Shown piece after piece: positions 1 to 9,010 of a stretch of DNA of 64,000 nt. The notes under the pieces were generated by a model that saw only the letters and a program-made list of their open reading frames with translations, searched no databases and had not been told where the DNA came from. This DNA is from Phymatolithon calcareum (taxonomy: Eukaryota; Rhodophyta; Florideophyceae; Hapalidiales), in the NCBI GenBank assembly GCA_977006965.1, contig OZ345355.1, positions 1,488,001-1,552,000 of the forward strand. The letters are read 5' to 3'. Numbering within the stretch: the stretch's first letter is position 1; each line of letters begins with the position of its first letter. The translations under genes were made by a program, and so were the position numbers.

Positions 1-1
1 A

Positions 2-163
2 ATGGAAGGAGACCGCGGAGGATTCCCACAGATGGCAACAACAAGTATGGCTGAAGAATTCGGCACCAGAGCCAGAGATCATATGGAGACCCTTGAACGC
101 ACGCTACCACGGTACGGCCTCGAAGGAGAAAAACGACTGGAAGCAGAAAAGGCACTAGATTAG
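2..163 (+). pseudogene. LINE-T ORF, C-terminal fragment with nonsense codon
   Basis: An open frame of 53 codons begins at ATG 2-4 and ends at TAG 161-163. It matches the C-terminal part of the frame at 8,305-8,445. There the aligned codon is GAG and reading continues for about 20 more residues (LLLFSKTLIERM...) to a TAA, so the TAG here is a nonsense change in an element protein. The segment is charged and helix-prone (LEGEKRLEAEKALD) and lies just upstream of the element's 3' UTR, so it is probably the end of the last LINE-T ORF. No catalytic motif is present, so the function is not assignable from this piece alone. Confidence 0.5.
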
Positions 164-190
164 CCTTCACTATTTAGCAAAACACTCATA

Positions 191-795
191 CCAGGGACTT
201 GGCGAATCGAGAACTTGCCACACTTGAAATGCCAGACCCAAGCCCGCCGTTGCAAGATTTCGAGAAAATCTTGCGAATTTAAGCGGATTTGATACAGGCC
301 GGCTATCATACCGGTCCGGCCCGTTCACCTGTGCGTCACAGATAGGAACCAAGAGCTCAGTCAGGATTTTTTCCCCGCTACAGTGCAGGGTTTTTTTTGA
401 ACTTGCAAGAGCTGTGATCCGGCCTCCCCATGGGAGAAGACTATCACCTTCTGGTAGTATGGTAGTACATGGATTCTGCCCTGAGTGGTGTGCCGCAACG
501 CTCAAGGAAGCTGGGAGAGAAGACAGAAGAAGATGAAAGAAGGCAGCGAGATGACTAGCTACCGTGAGCGTCCTAAATGGTTTCCAACCCGGGGCATCCC
601 TTTGAAGGACGGCGACTGAAGATTGGCTATGTAGCGATATAGATGTTAAGCTTCCCCAAGGTCTGCACATTGTGCAGCTTGGGCAGCTGTTGTGACATCA
701 AGTACCACTCGTATATGTTAAGTCTACTGGAGCCGTAAGGATGTGGAGTTGTTTACCAGCTCTGATAAATCCCGCAATAAAAGAAAGAAAGAAAG
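191..795 (+). mobile_element. 605-bp retroposon with 12-bp target duplication
   Basis: This insertion interrupts the LINE-T relic. It is bounded by a perfect 12-bp direct repeat AAAACACTCATA at 179-190 and 796-807. It ends in CAATAAAAGAAAGAAAGAAAG, a polyadenylation-like signal followed by a (GAAA)n tail, which marks it as an RNA-mediated insertion in plus orientation. I see no long coding frame on the plus strand. LINE-1 at 7,511-12,101 ends, on its own strand, in a very similar CAATAAAGAAAGAAAGAAAG. This suggests the retroposon is a SINE-like or truncated derivative moved by a LINE-1-type machinery. No clear Pol III A/B boxes were recognised. Confidence 0.8.
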
Positions 796-1072
796 AAAAC
801 ACTCATAGAACGCATGTAGAAAGATGAATGCCCGTATTGATTCGCAGAAGGCAAGGTAAAAGCGGTCGAGTCCAAGCACCAACAACCCCGTAGAGGACTG
901 AAATAGGATTATCTTGAATCCGGAGTTTTCCGTCCGCTATTCTGGTGGGCGTGTCTTGAGCTGCACAAAGGTCGGTAGCATCAGAGGAAGCCCTACCCAT
1001 ATCTTTGGAAGTCTGTGGAGCTTTTTTTTTTAAAAAAAACCAAAAAAAATAAACTTGAATTATAAAAAAGTA

Positions 1073-1115
1073 ATGGTTGCACAATTGTCGAGCGTACAAA
1101 AATTTGTTTCCAAAT
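1073..1115. other. Spacer containing MULE-1 target site
   Basis: This is a short AT-rich stretch between the LINE-T tail and MULE-1. Its last ten bases, GTTTCCAAAT (1,106-1,115), are the left copy of the MULE-1 target duplication, and the right copy is at 2,444-2,453. Confidence 0.8.
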
Positions 1116-1197
1116 GAGGAAATTCGCTGCATGGACCGAAAAAGTTGGCAAAATTCGCTAAATCGGCACCCCTTGCAATAACTACTACTCGTTATGA
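1116..1197 (+). repeat. MULE-1 left terminal inverted repeat
   Basis: This repeat of about 82 bp pairs with 2,362-2,443 in inverted orientation. The same sequence forms the ends of MULE-2 (from 19,565 and up to 22,875). Confidence 0.85.
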
Positions 1198-1243
1198 TAC
1201 ACAGAGCACTCCACAGAAATAAACTTATCAAAAAGATAATATT

Positions 1244-1829
1244 TATTTCATGCGCAACTCGCTATGCTTCAGCTCCTCGTCGCAAGTAGCATCTCCGTCA
1301 TCGCAGGCGGTGAGGTCAATTATCATGGACTGAGCCGCTTTGTCGATGTGTTTTCGCTTCACCTCAACAATATTGCGAATGTCCGGCCTGGCGTGTCTGC
1401 GAGAAGTGACCGTTGTTTCCGCACGAGGAGCCGTGACGGGACCTCATTTTGGACGGGAAGTAGGGCCTCTTGCGCTTGCGGTCCAGCTTAGCGACAAGGT
1501 CAAACGGACCAAATCATCCTGTACTAGCTGTTAACCAGTGACTGCAACACGAATGATGATGCCCTCGTGTTGCTTGGCCCACGTTATCAATAGCCATGCG
1601 TCCCACACCAGATCTTGTTTCATGGGTAGAATGCGGCTCGATGCTGCGCCAAGCGTCTAGAGCAGTACAAAAGTGCAATGACAACGTGGCTACATGGCCG
1701 CTGGTGCTCTTCAAAGTGGTGACAAGAGCATGTAGCGTGGTAGTCGCTGTTAACTACCACAGGGAATGCTGTCACTTGGCTGCTAACAACAAACCTCAGC
1801 ATGTCACTTTCGATGACCTCCGGCTCCAC
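1244..1829 (-). pseudogene. MULE transposase C-terminal remnant (SWIM zinc finger and zinc knuckle)
   Basis: Reading right to left, the frame 1,620-1,829 contains the SWIM pattern C-x-C-x8-C-x-H (CSCHHFEEHQRPCSHV). SWIM fingers follow the DDE catalytic core in MuDR/FAR1-type transposases and bind zinc. Downstream, with frame changes and a stop, lies a knuckle-like segment (SCGNNGHFSQT) followed by a tail ending in LRMK and TAA at 1,244-1,246. The homologous segment in MULE-2 is 21,963-22,748, where the last knuckle Cys is kept but the His is Tyr. No catalytic domain is present, so this is a non-functional remnant of the mobilising gene. Confidence 0.75.
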
Positions 1830-2123
1830 AAGCAGCTTCTCCGCTCAGAGGATTTTTCCTGGTGCTTCTTGCAGCAGCAAGGCGTGAGGAACTTGCCTGT
1901 CGATATGCCTTGCCAATAGACGTGTTGTGGGCGATTAAGAGGTTGACAACGTTTTCTTACTCCAGGGCAGTCACCTACACTTAGCACGAGCTCCTTCTTC
2001 TCCATGAGTTCAGACGGTTCGGGCGAGAGCGTTGCGAGTTAGCTCAGCAATCGAATGCGACGAGGTGCAGAGAACTTTTCGTAGCGGATTAGTAGTGTAA
2101 AGATAAGGAAGCTGATTGAAGAT

Positions 2124-2249
2124 ATGGGTAGTCAAGGAGCATGGGCAATTGGTACACTCAGCAGAACCCTGAAGAAGCCTAAATGGACCCCTACCGAAGA
2201 GAATGAAGTGGCGCGAGCCATTGACGTGATATTATGCAATTCTAAATAA
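2124..2249 (+). CDS. 41-residue micro-ORF in MULE-1, Myb/SANT-like start
   Basis: An ATG-to-TAA frame of 42 codons sits opposite in strand to the SWIM remnant. Its segment KPKWTPTEENEVARAIDVIL resembles the first helix of a Myb/SANT repeat (W-T-x-E-E-x-x-x-x-x-A-I). The equivalent frame in MULE-2 (minus, 21,746-21,871) has the same start, length and stop with only a few substitutions (K to T, P to R, V to L, K to E). It may be the truncated start of a second MULE gene or a chance frame preserved by recent common origin. Function is unknown. Confidence 0.35.
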   Translation: MGSQGAWAIGTLSRTLKKPKWTPTEENEVARAIDVILCNSK

Positions 2250-2645
2250 GATAACTGACAACTCTCGACGCTAAACGTGCCGACTTTCCTCAAGTTGGGA
2301 CACATGGTACCTTCTCAATAAATCCTCTTAACGTGTAATGATAAGCGGCTGTCTAGCTGAAATCATAACGAGTAGTAGTATTTGTAAGGGTGCCGATTTA
2401 GCGAATTTTACCACCTTTTTCGGTCCATGCAGCGAATTTCCTCGTTTCCAAATGGTGTGTTTCTATCACGTTCGCCCTGCTAGCGTAGCTACACAGTGAC
2501 TGCAGACATTGTCTTTTCCCGCCCCGCCAGTCTTCCCACAGCCATCGCATCGTCAGCGTTCAGCTCCACTTTCCCTCTTCTCAAAATTCACGCCTTTCTA
2601 TCATCTTCTCACGCGGTCTCCACGATGCATGTATTTTTCCATTAT

Positions 2646-3066
2646 TCAGTACTTCAAATATATAACGATGGCTGTGTCCAATGCCAACGTCATAGAGGCC
2701 TTCACCTTACAAGACTTTCCCCTCATGCTTTCCTAGTTCAGGAAGACGCCCAACCCCCACACTACGGCAACCGGAGCGAACACCCCGTGCTCCAGCGCCC
2801 CACATACACGGGTCGCTCGCAAGAGCGAACGTGCTTCCCGCGGATTGCATGACCTCGACCACAGCGCAAACTACTGGGCGTTTCGAAACGACGTCCCCAA
2901 CCACAGAGCAGATCATGCCGTGGGGATCACTCGGCAGGGAAGCAAATTTGCAAAAAGGGGATTGCCGATGCGCTTCCATCTCACCGCCGACGTCTACGCC
3001 GCCGCCGCAACGCACACCGCGTGCACCGCTACCTACAACATCACGAATGCGCACTGTAGCACCTGA
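2646..3066 (+). pseudogene. Decayed gene of local family P, copy 1
   Basis: Two open pieces, up to 2,736 and 2,845-3,066, resemble pieces of the paired decayed genes at about 3,591 and 28,570. Here the segment ...NANVIEAFTLQDFPLMLS corresponds to YANVLVTYTVADFSTTLSNL in the second copy. All three are preceded by a similar pyrimidine-rich stretch after CTGCAG. I do not recognise the family. Frames change between the pieces and no uninterrupted product is readable, so it is either a pseudogene or an intron-containing gene I cannot parse. Confidence 0.3.
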
Positions 3067-3489
3067 GTCGAGCGCGCGCAGACTATTACCAAGTCCACCT
3101 GAGCTCCAGGTAATGACTCGCAGTGTACTCATGTGTGTCGCTGCTTCATAGCGTGTCTGTTTCATCAGTTTTCAATTCTCTTCGTCCTGTCATGTTTCTT
3201 ATCTTCGGCTGTTGGCATTTGAGAAAACCTCACGGTGTCCTGTGGCTATAACTCGCCGCAGATTGCATACATTTTGCTGCTCGACGTCAGCGAACAGCGC
3301 ACGAAGTCCTTGTCATCGGTTCCTGTTACGTGGCTACAGGGACTGCTCGGCGACAACGCCCTTGTCGCGACCAACCGTACTGTCACAAATCGCTGCAGCT
3401 CTCCGAGGAACAGAGCTGAACATGATCTCGAAGACGCCTCTCCATCCTGTAGAGCGTCTCTACACTTGCGAAATGCGCACTAATTAAAG
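3067..3489. other. No gene recognised
   Basis: Only short overlapping frames are seen on both strands, with no shared pattern between them. It precedes the left edge of segmental duplication copy A. Confidence 0.5.
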
Positions 3490-3590
3490 ACAACAATTGC
3501 AGAAATCGTCTTTTTCCTTACCTCCAGTCTTTCCACCGCCGCAGCGTCCTCATTGCTCACCCCACGCTCGCCCCGGTCCCTTAATTCACG

Positions 3591-4010
3591 AATTACTATC
3601 CTGGCTTCTACGCCAACGTCCTCGTCACCTACACCGTTGCTGACTTTTCCACCACGCTCTCCAACCTTTCCGCGACGCCTCACACCCGCCATCCAGTGGC
3701 ATGCTTCATTTGACCCTTGCAAACGACACGCTCAATAGCATCGACCACTTTCTGCGCGGGGTGCGTGACCTCGACCAGTGAGTTGCGAACTGTGCGCTTT
3801 CAGCCAACCTCTCGGTCTGGGGGTCCGGAATCCCTCTGTGCGGGAGCAATTACCGCAAAACGAAAGGTGAGCGATGTGGCCTCGGTCTCAAAGCCGTCGA
3901 GTATTGCGCCGCTGCAGCATGGATGCAATGAAACCGCCCCTAAACATCACGAACGCGCTCGCACTGCACATCCCAGGTCGAGCGGGAGCGAATCGTAAAT
4001 ACCCGCTGTG
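3591..4010 (+). pseudogene. Decayed gene of local family P, copy A
   Basis: The frame starting about 3,591 reads NYYPGFYANVLVTYTVADF and matches copy B (from 28,570) and the copy at 2.65 kb. A one-base shift moves the reading to another frame at about 3,690, where NDTLNSIDHFLRGVRDLDQ is followed by a stop. Copy B keeps the same stretch open much longer. A Cys-containing segment (IPLCGSN...GERCGLGLKA) is shared by both. The base pair AG or CG just before the AAT at 3,591 could be a 3' splice site, so an upstream exon is possible. The family is unknown to me. Independent stops in each copy indicate decay. Confidence 0.35.
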
Positions 4011-5339
4011 AGCACGAGTCCGCCACCGCATTGACGGCGATGGAGTGATACGAGAAAGCCTGTGCGCGTAATGCGCGTACAGTTTTGACAACGAAAGGAC
4101 CTCGCGCTCAGCCTTTGGCACCGAGAGTGCGGAACAGTGCCGACCAAGCAGAACTCTTCGCAAAGACAACCGAATGCTGCTTCGTGTAACGCGAATTGCT
4201 TTCGAAGGCATAGCGGAGTCTCGAAAATCTGTATTATATGATGCCAATAGAATTTCCACATCCCTGTGAGAACCATAGACCGGTAGCACTACGCCCAGCT
4301 CAAGACGTGCTCACAGAGCGCCATTCCGCAGAGCGATGTGATCGGAGATAGGCACAGGCGAGTTGCGTGAAAGGACTGTACAGCAGCTGAAAGAACTGGG
4401 GAATCCTTGTACGTCCCTCTCCGTCCCGTACAGCGGCACTTAGCATTTCACACATCCGGAGACCCTCGCAAAGACCGCACGTCCTTGCGGCGGCGTCATG
4501 GGGCGGGCGTTGTTCGAATTCACTTTTACAATGTCCTCGACTGTGGTTTTGACCCGCCTGCATTATGGTGTCCACATACGTGTACCTTTCTGAATGCTTT
4601 TGAAAGGCTGTATACAGGTACTGTAATTCTTCAAGTTTTTGAGTATTGTCCATTGCTTCCATACAGCATACAGCTTACGATACACTCGTATGTGCAAATA
4701 TATTTCGCAGGAATCAGACGCTGCGTCTTGTCCCAGTCGGGTCCTCCACTGGGGGATAATACATTCCGCCGATCAGGAATTTACCGTGGCTTGTCCTTTA
4801 AGCATCTATTTTTAAATCAAGAAGTGCATCTTTATAAGCATGCCGGACTACTAGCCCGGTGTAGGTCCCTACCTCCAAGGCTCACCCTCGACTGCGATTC
4901 TGAAGCCAATGCGTGCCTCCATATGAGTCTTCGTGCAAGCAGACGATCTGGAATAGATGATCTCTTTCAGCATAGCCCCAAATTTCCAAGGGGCTATTTC
5001 CGCACTATACTACGGTCATGGTCGGTGTGCATGGCAGTGACTTCAGAGAAGATTTATAGAGTCAACTAAAGTGGTTCGTTGACTTGTATTTGGTGGAGCT
5101 AAAGAGAATTCGATCTCGAGGTAAATGACTTAAGTGCCATCATATTTAATGGTCAGCGGTGATAGACTGAAAAAGGCTCAGGGAAACAGGAACAATGCGC
5201 TTTATCTCTCATTCGTAATTCGATCGCTGCATTTCACCAAAGTGAAATGCATTCTCAATAGACGGAAACCGCATCGCACACGCCTACGTTTGCTTCAGTA
5301 TTTACATCACCTCCTTCACAATGCATCCACAACTCGCAT
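4011..5339. other. No gene recognised (duplicated in copy B)
   Basis: Matching copy B sequence is at about 29,000-30,240. A plus-strand frame at 4,407-5,069 is not conserved in copy B, which argues that it is not coding. A short element TAGCCCGGTGTAGGTCCCTA around 4,850 is conserved in both copies. Confidence 0.4.
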
Positions 5340-6410
5340 TCAGACTTGCCAAGCTTGGATATGTTCAGCCGACTCCAAAGTTCGTTCTTGCTTTAACGGG
5401 CTTGTAGATATGATCATTCGCTTTGTCTTTACGTCGCCCCCAGCCTCACGACATAAGACTTTGTAAACAACCTGCAAGGCAGTTAATTTTCCGCAATCGT
5501 GGAATGGGCCCTTGAAAATTTTCCCTTCTCTTCGAAAACATCCTTTCGTCAATTCTCTTCTTCGGCCCGTACGAGAACCATCACGGTTCGAGCAATCGCC
5601 AAAGTCAACAAAAAGAACGAGATAATACTCGTGACCACAAACGCCGGCGCGATGAGTAGTTTCGAGCGTGAAAACTTATACCTTATTCACATGTCACGCG
5701 CATTCTTCCATCATCACCTAATGTTCGCGCCCCACAAAATCGTAGACGCCCGGCCGGAAAGCAGAATGATGTTTTTTCTTACCGTGCTCCACCGCGAAAT
5801 TAATCGTGTTGTGCGGCACAACTTCCACATCCGACTCGCCCTCCGCGAGGCAAACTCGTACTTCCACCTTCTTGCAACTTAAGTCATAGTTCAGATATGA
5901 AAAGCACTGGAAGTGTAATCACATGGCTTTCGCCTTTTGACTTGACTTCCCAAAATGATATCGTACGCATTCCAAAAGTGGTTCTTCCAATCACCAAGCA
6001 ACAGTAACCGAAACACGACTGCGATACATTCTGTTCGGCACCCGCAATGTTGAAGTAGTACTGTTGCCGATACGGTAATTGTATTTGACATTCGCGGCAT
6101 CCCGCGATACATTTCCCCACATATCGCCGTGCGAAGTAGCATTAACATGACCCATACTCACATCGTAATCCACGCGAGACCATTCGCCTGCAAGATTCAC
6201 CACACGGTTTTCAATTTCAAACTCTTCTCGCACCACAATTAGATAAGCAGCCCTTGTTTCGCGAAGATAAATCCTCAGTTGTTTCCAAATTGCACAGAGA
6301 ACGGAGATGATAAATACGCGGAAACGTCGGTTCGCAGGCCGAGAACAATTTTTCAGCTCTTTTGAGAATTTGTGAGATATGCTTCAAGTACGGATGCGAC
6401 ATTTGACGAG
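5340..6410 (-). pseudogene. Decayed membrane-protein-like gene, copy A
   Basis: Read right to left, pieces in changing frames include an N-terminal basic helix-like part (SHPYLKHISQILKRAEKLF), a Gly/Asn-rich part (YDVSMGHVNATSHGDMWGNV), a segment ending in SFWEVKSK and, near 5,600, a hydrophobic stretch that in copy B reads VTSIISFFLLTLAIA (probable membrane segment). The order is the same in copy B (30,241-31,485). Copy A retains an 83-bp coding-looking piece (6,118-6,200) that copy B lacks. Both copies carry independent frameshifts. I do not recognise the family. It may have been a single-pass membrane protein with an extracytoplasmic domain. Confidence 0.35.
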
Positions 6411-7510
6411 CCTAGAGTGATTGGCTCCTTCGTTTTTTCGGTCGCATAAGGTGAAAAGAAATAAAATTTGGGCATTGCCACACTACTTCATGAACTGTTG
6501 ATATTTCACCTTAATTTCAGTCGGTACAGGACGAAGCGACGAACGAATCTCGAGTCGCACGGCAACAGTGACCGCTCGATGACAACAATTATTGCCTAAG
6601 AGCTTCCGACAGATGTGGTTCCGAGCAGCGGAAAGCCTGAAGTGTCATCTACGCGGAGGCAACGTGCGGCTGTGGTGCCACAGACTGGACGAGGACGTGA
6701 GAGATTCAAGAGTGAAGTGTGGGCAGTCCGGAATCGTTGCTGTTGATGCGGCGGCGGCTGTCATGAATATTCGTTACGATATGATGCATTCACACCGATG
6801 AGGGATATTTGAACGCACATTCCGAGTGTTGGATGTGACCCCGAGCAGAGCGCCGCGAATAAGGCGATTCGAAAAGAATTCTAAATTCGTCGCGTCAACA
6901 CATCGTGGAGATCACTCGCAATTATCTCAAACGGAGGCTGGCGAATGCGGCTTCGGTCTAACCTCCTATGGATACGTTTCGCCCCAGCGCGCATCGCGTG
7001 CGTCCGTATCCGGGAAAAATCGCGAACGCGTACCGCACACACTGAGCTGAGGGCGACGGAGTCGTAAGGTCCTGTTGTACCCGCGGCAAACATGAACTTG
7101 TCCAAAGGAGCGATGACAGCGTCAGCGGCACACGGGCGATAGAATGCAGTGTGTGGAATGCTCGTAATCTTCCAGACGAGGAAAAGACACATCCAACAGG
7201 GCGTCTTGGAATAACTCTGATATCTTTGGCGAACGTCGCTTCCACAGCTCAGCTGGCGCAATGGTGTCGTGCGGAAAATGTTCTCTGACGCGGATAACAT
7301 TGGTACACCCTTGCGCGACGCATATTGCTTCACGCCTACGCCCGGTTCCAAGCCGACGCACAACACCCCGGTCTGGCCGTGCGGGAGTTGAGAATGTGAT
7401 GTGATGGCTTGGTGAGCTCTAGCCCATGGGTGTACACGTGTTCCCAATCCATTTATGCCAGCCGCGCGCCGTGGTGCATCCCATGTACTCCTGTTGCTTG
7501 ATCTCACTTG
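6411..7510. other. No firm gene; duplicated to 7,208, copy-A-only after
   Basis: A plus frame at 6,592-6,801 is kept almost unchanged in copy B (31,594-31,803), but it begins with a non-ATG codon and has no recognised motif. From 7,209 the sequence has no counterpart in copy B. Bases 7,501-7,510 (ATCTCACTTG) are the left target duplication of LINE-1. Confidence 0.4.
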
Positions 7511-7544
7511 CTTTCTTTCTTTCTTTATTGCAGATGACGTCAAT

Positions 7545-7800
7545 TTTTAAGTTAACGCCTAAACTTGCTCTCGAGCAAGTTCTCTTCGTTCAAATATTGG
7601 ATTATCGCTACGGGTTTCTCTCTGCACAGATCTTCTACCGTTTTGCTCCGAACTCTGTGGATGAATTTCCGTCGACTAACAGCCCGACCCGAACAATGTA
7701 GGATCATATGTTCTACAGTTTCCTTCACAACATACGGGCATTTCTTTCACATTGGGTCGCGAGGAAGTGGCTCATTTTCGTTGTGTCCATGGTGAAAGCT
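7545..7800 (-). pseudogene. LINE-1 C-terminal Cys/His segment
   Basis: One minus frame reads KKCPYVVKETVEHMILHCSG followed by a basic tail that stops near 7,560. The pattern C-...-E-T-x-E-H-x-(hydrophobic)2-x-C is the C-terminal zinc-binding motif of R1/Jockey/CR1-group ORF2 proteins, here with one Cys lost and a TGA just upstream. A homologous tail lies at 63,780-64,000, so a related LINE exists at the right end of the window. Confidence 0.65.
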
Positions 7801-8304
7801 GGCGACGATTGGACAGCAATTAGTTATGAGCTGGTTGAGTATTACCTCAGCCCGTCTATGTGAGATGTGTAGGTCTTCCGGGAGTGTCGGGATGGTAACT
7901 GGTTTGCTTCTACAAGGCGGTTTGATAATGGATCGTGCCGCTTCTATGGTGAGAGGTACCGCTTGATGTGATAGCAGGCTTCATTCCGAGATTCCCCGGC
8001 GCGCGAGCTCATCAGCAGCCTCATTTTCGGGACTCCGCAGTGACTCGGTATCCAAATGCCTTCTATGTGAATCTCCTGTGCCATAATTTGTTCCATAAGA
8101 TTCAATAGTTTCCGAACCATCTCTCCAAACATCCGCGGCTGGCCGTTGAGTGCGTCTATGCAGCTCTTGCTGTCGGTGAACCATCGGATAGTGCTCCCGC
8201 GCGATATCGGTAGACTGGATGCTGCCTGAAATGCGTGTACGGCCGCAAAAGCCTCGGCGTCGAATGAGGAGCCAATGGCCCCAGCGGACAGCCCTTCTTC
8301 CAGT

Positions 8305-8445
8305 ATGGAAACCCTTGAACGCACGTTAGCAGGGTACGAACTTGAAGGAGAAAAACGACTGGAAACAGAAAAGGCGCTGGATGAGCTCTTACTATTTAGC
8401 AAGACACTCATAGAACGCATGGAGACCGAAGAAGGCTTGTATTAA
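8305..8445 (+). pseudogene. LINE-T ORF C-terminal fragment
   Basis: The 46-codon frame ends ...LIERMETEEGLY and TAA at 8,443-8,445. Its upstream part is removed by 5' truncation, and the first ATG is partly supplied by the target duplication. It is Glu/Lys/Leu-rich and probably helical, and is the intact counterpart of the fragment at 2-163. No enzymatic motif is visible. Confidence 0.5.
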
Positions 8446-8658
8446 TCCGCAGAAGGCAAGACAAAAAGTGGTCGAGACCAAGCACCAACAATCCCGTAGA
8501 GGACTGAAATAGGACTACTTTGAGTCCTGAGTTTTCCCGTCCGCCATTCTGGTGGACGTTTTGTGAGCTACACAAAGGTAGGTAGCATCAGAGGAAGCCT
8601 TGCCCATATCTTCGGAAGTCTGTGGGGCTTTTAAATAAACTTGAAAGGAAAAAAAAAA
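8307..8658 (+). mobile_element. LINE-T, 352-bp 5'-truncated copy in LINE-1
   Basis: The insertion is bounded by the 5-bp repeat AGTAT (8,302-8,306 and 8,659-8,663), carries the LINE-T 3' UTR and ends in an A-rich tail at 8,648-8,658. The LINE-1 RNase H frame is continuous if the insert is removed, so it postdates LINE-1. The 5' end falls inside the LINE-T ORF. Confidence 0.85.
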
Positions 8659-8699
8659 AGTATCGCTTCTTCTCCGCGCAGCACCAAAACGCCCGCAGC

Positions 8700-9010
8700 A
8701 CCGACCTGCGGTGGGATTGTACGGTACATGTCGAGTGTGTCATCATCTTCATCGCATAGGATAACGCGCTGCTTCGAGGCCGTCGGGGTCGTTTCGTAGG
8801 CATGCTCGTCCCCGTCGTCGTAGACCAAGAGGACATCCGGCGGCTTGCCGTGTCGAGCTTCAAACCGTTTCGCTGCGTCGTGGTTCTGATGTTCGGTAGA
8901 GTTGAATTTCTTCAAGGTCGCGGTGTACCAACCTTCGTCCCATTTTACGGAGACACGTCTTCCGTGATTCAGATCCCAGACATGAGCTTGCGGTATTTCT
9001 CCCACACTTC
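8700..9010 (-). other. Tudor/Agenet-like domain inserted inside RNase H
   Basis: Between the first and second RNase H strands lies a segment with the pattern GRRVSVKWDEGWYTATLKKF, about 30 residues, then VLLVYDDGDEHAY. The spacing G-x-x-V-x-V-K-W-x-x-x-W-Y-x-A-x-(hydrophobic) followed by V-x-Y-D-D-G-D-E-x-x-Y is typical of Tudor/Agenet 'royal family' barrels that read methylated histone tails. It is in frame on both sides. The domain call is by pattern recognition only. Confidence 0.6.

Larger units (their letters stand above)
1..1072 (+). mobile_element. LINE-T 3' relic, split by a retroposon
   Basis: This is the 3' part of a non-LTR retrotransposon family (here 'LINE-T') also present at 8,307-8,658, 17,540-17,725 and 37,785-37,863. 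The shared 3' UTR contains the block GCCTTGCCCATATCTTCGGA (degenerate here), then TTTTAAATAAACTTGAA and an A-rich tail. The relic is interrupted at 191-795 by a retroposon. The sequence flanking that insertion (to 190, and from 796) rejoins into the arrangement seen uninterrupted at 8,307-8,658. The 5' end lies outside the window. MULE-1 inserted just beyond its tail. Confidence 0.75.
1116..2443 (-). mobile_element. MULE-1, non-autonomous Mutator-like element
   Basis: The element is 1,328 bp long with terminal inverted repeats of about 80 bp. Each starts GAGGAAATTCGCTGCATGGA, and the copies differ at only a few positions. It is flanked by a perfect 10-bp duplication GTTTCCAAAT (1,106-1,115 and 2,444-2,453). 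Long terminal inverted repeats, a 9-11 bp duplication and an internal SWIM-finger transposase remnant are the hallmarks of Mutator-like elements. Only the C-terminal part of a transposase survives, so it cannot be autonomous. Its sister MULE-2 lies at 19,565-22,875 in the opposite orientation. Confidence 0.9.

Noticed and set aside
781-799. (GAAA)n microsatellite as an independent repeat
   Set aside because: It is the tail of the 191-795 retroposon, ending exactly at the target duplication.
4407-5069. 220-residue plus-strand protein in duplication copy A
   Set aside because: Copy B (about 29,440-30,165) does not keep this frame despite high nucleotide similarity, so there is no protein-level conservation.
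6881-7543. 220-residue minus-strand protein
   Set aside because: It starts from sequence next to the LINE-1 target, crosses the edge of the duplication block and is not preserved in copy B (31,883-32,194 only partly). It is probably a chance frame.
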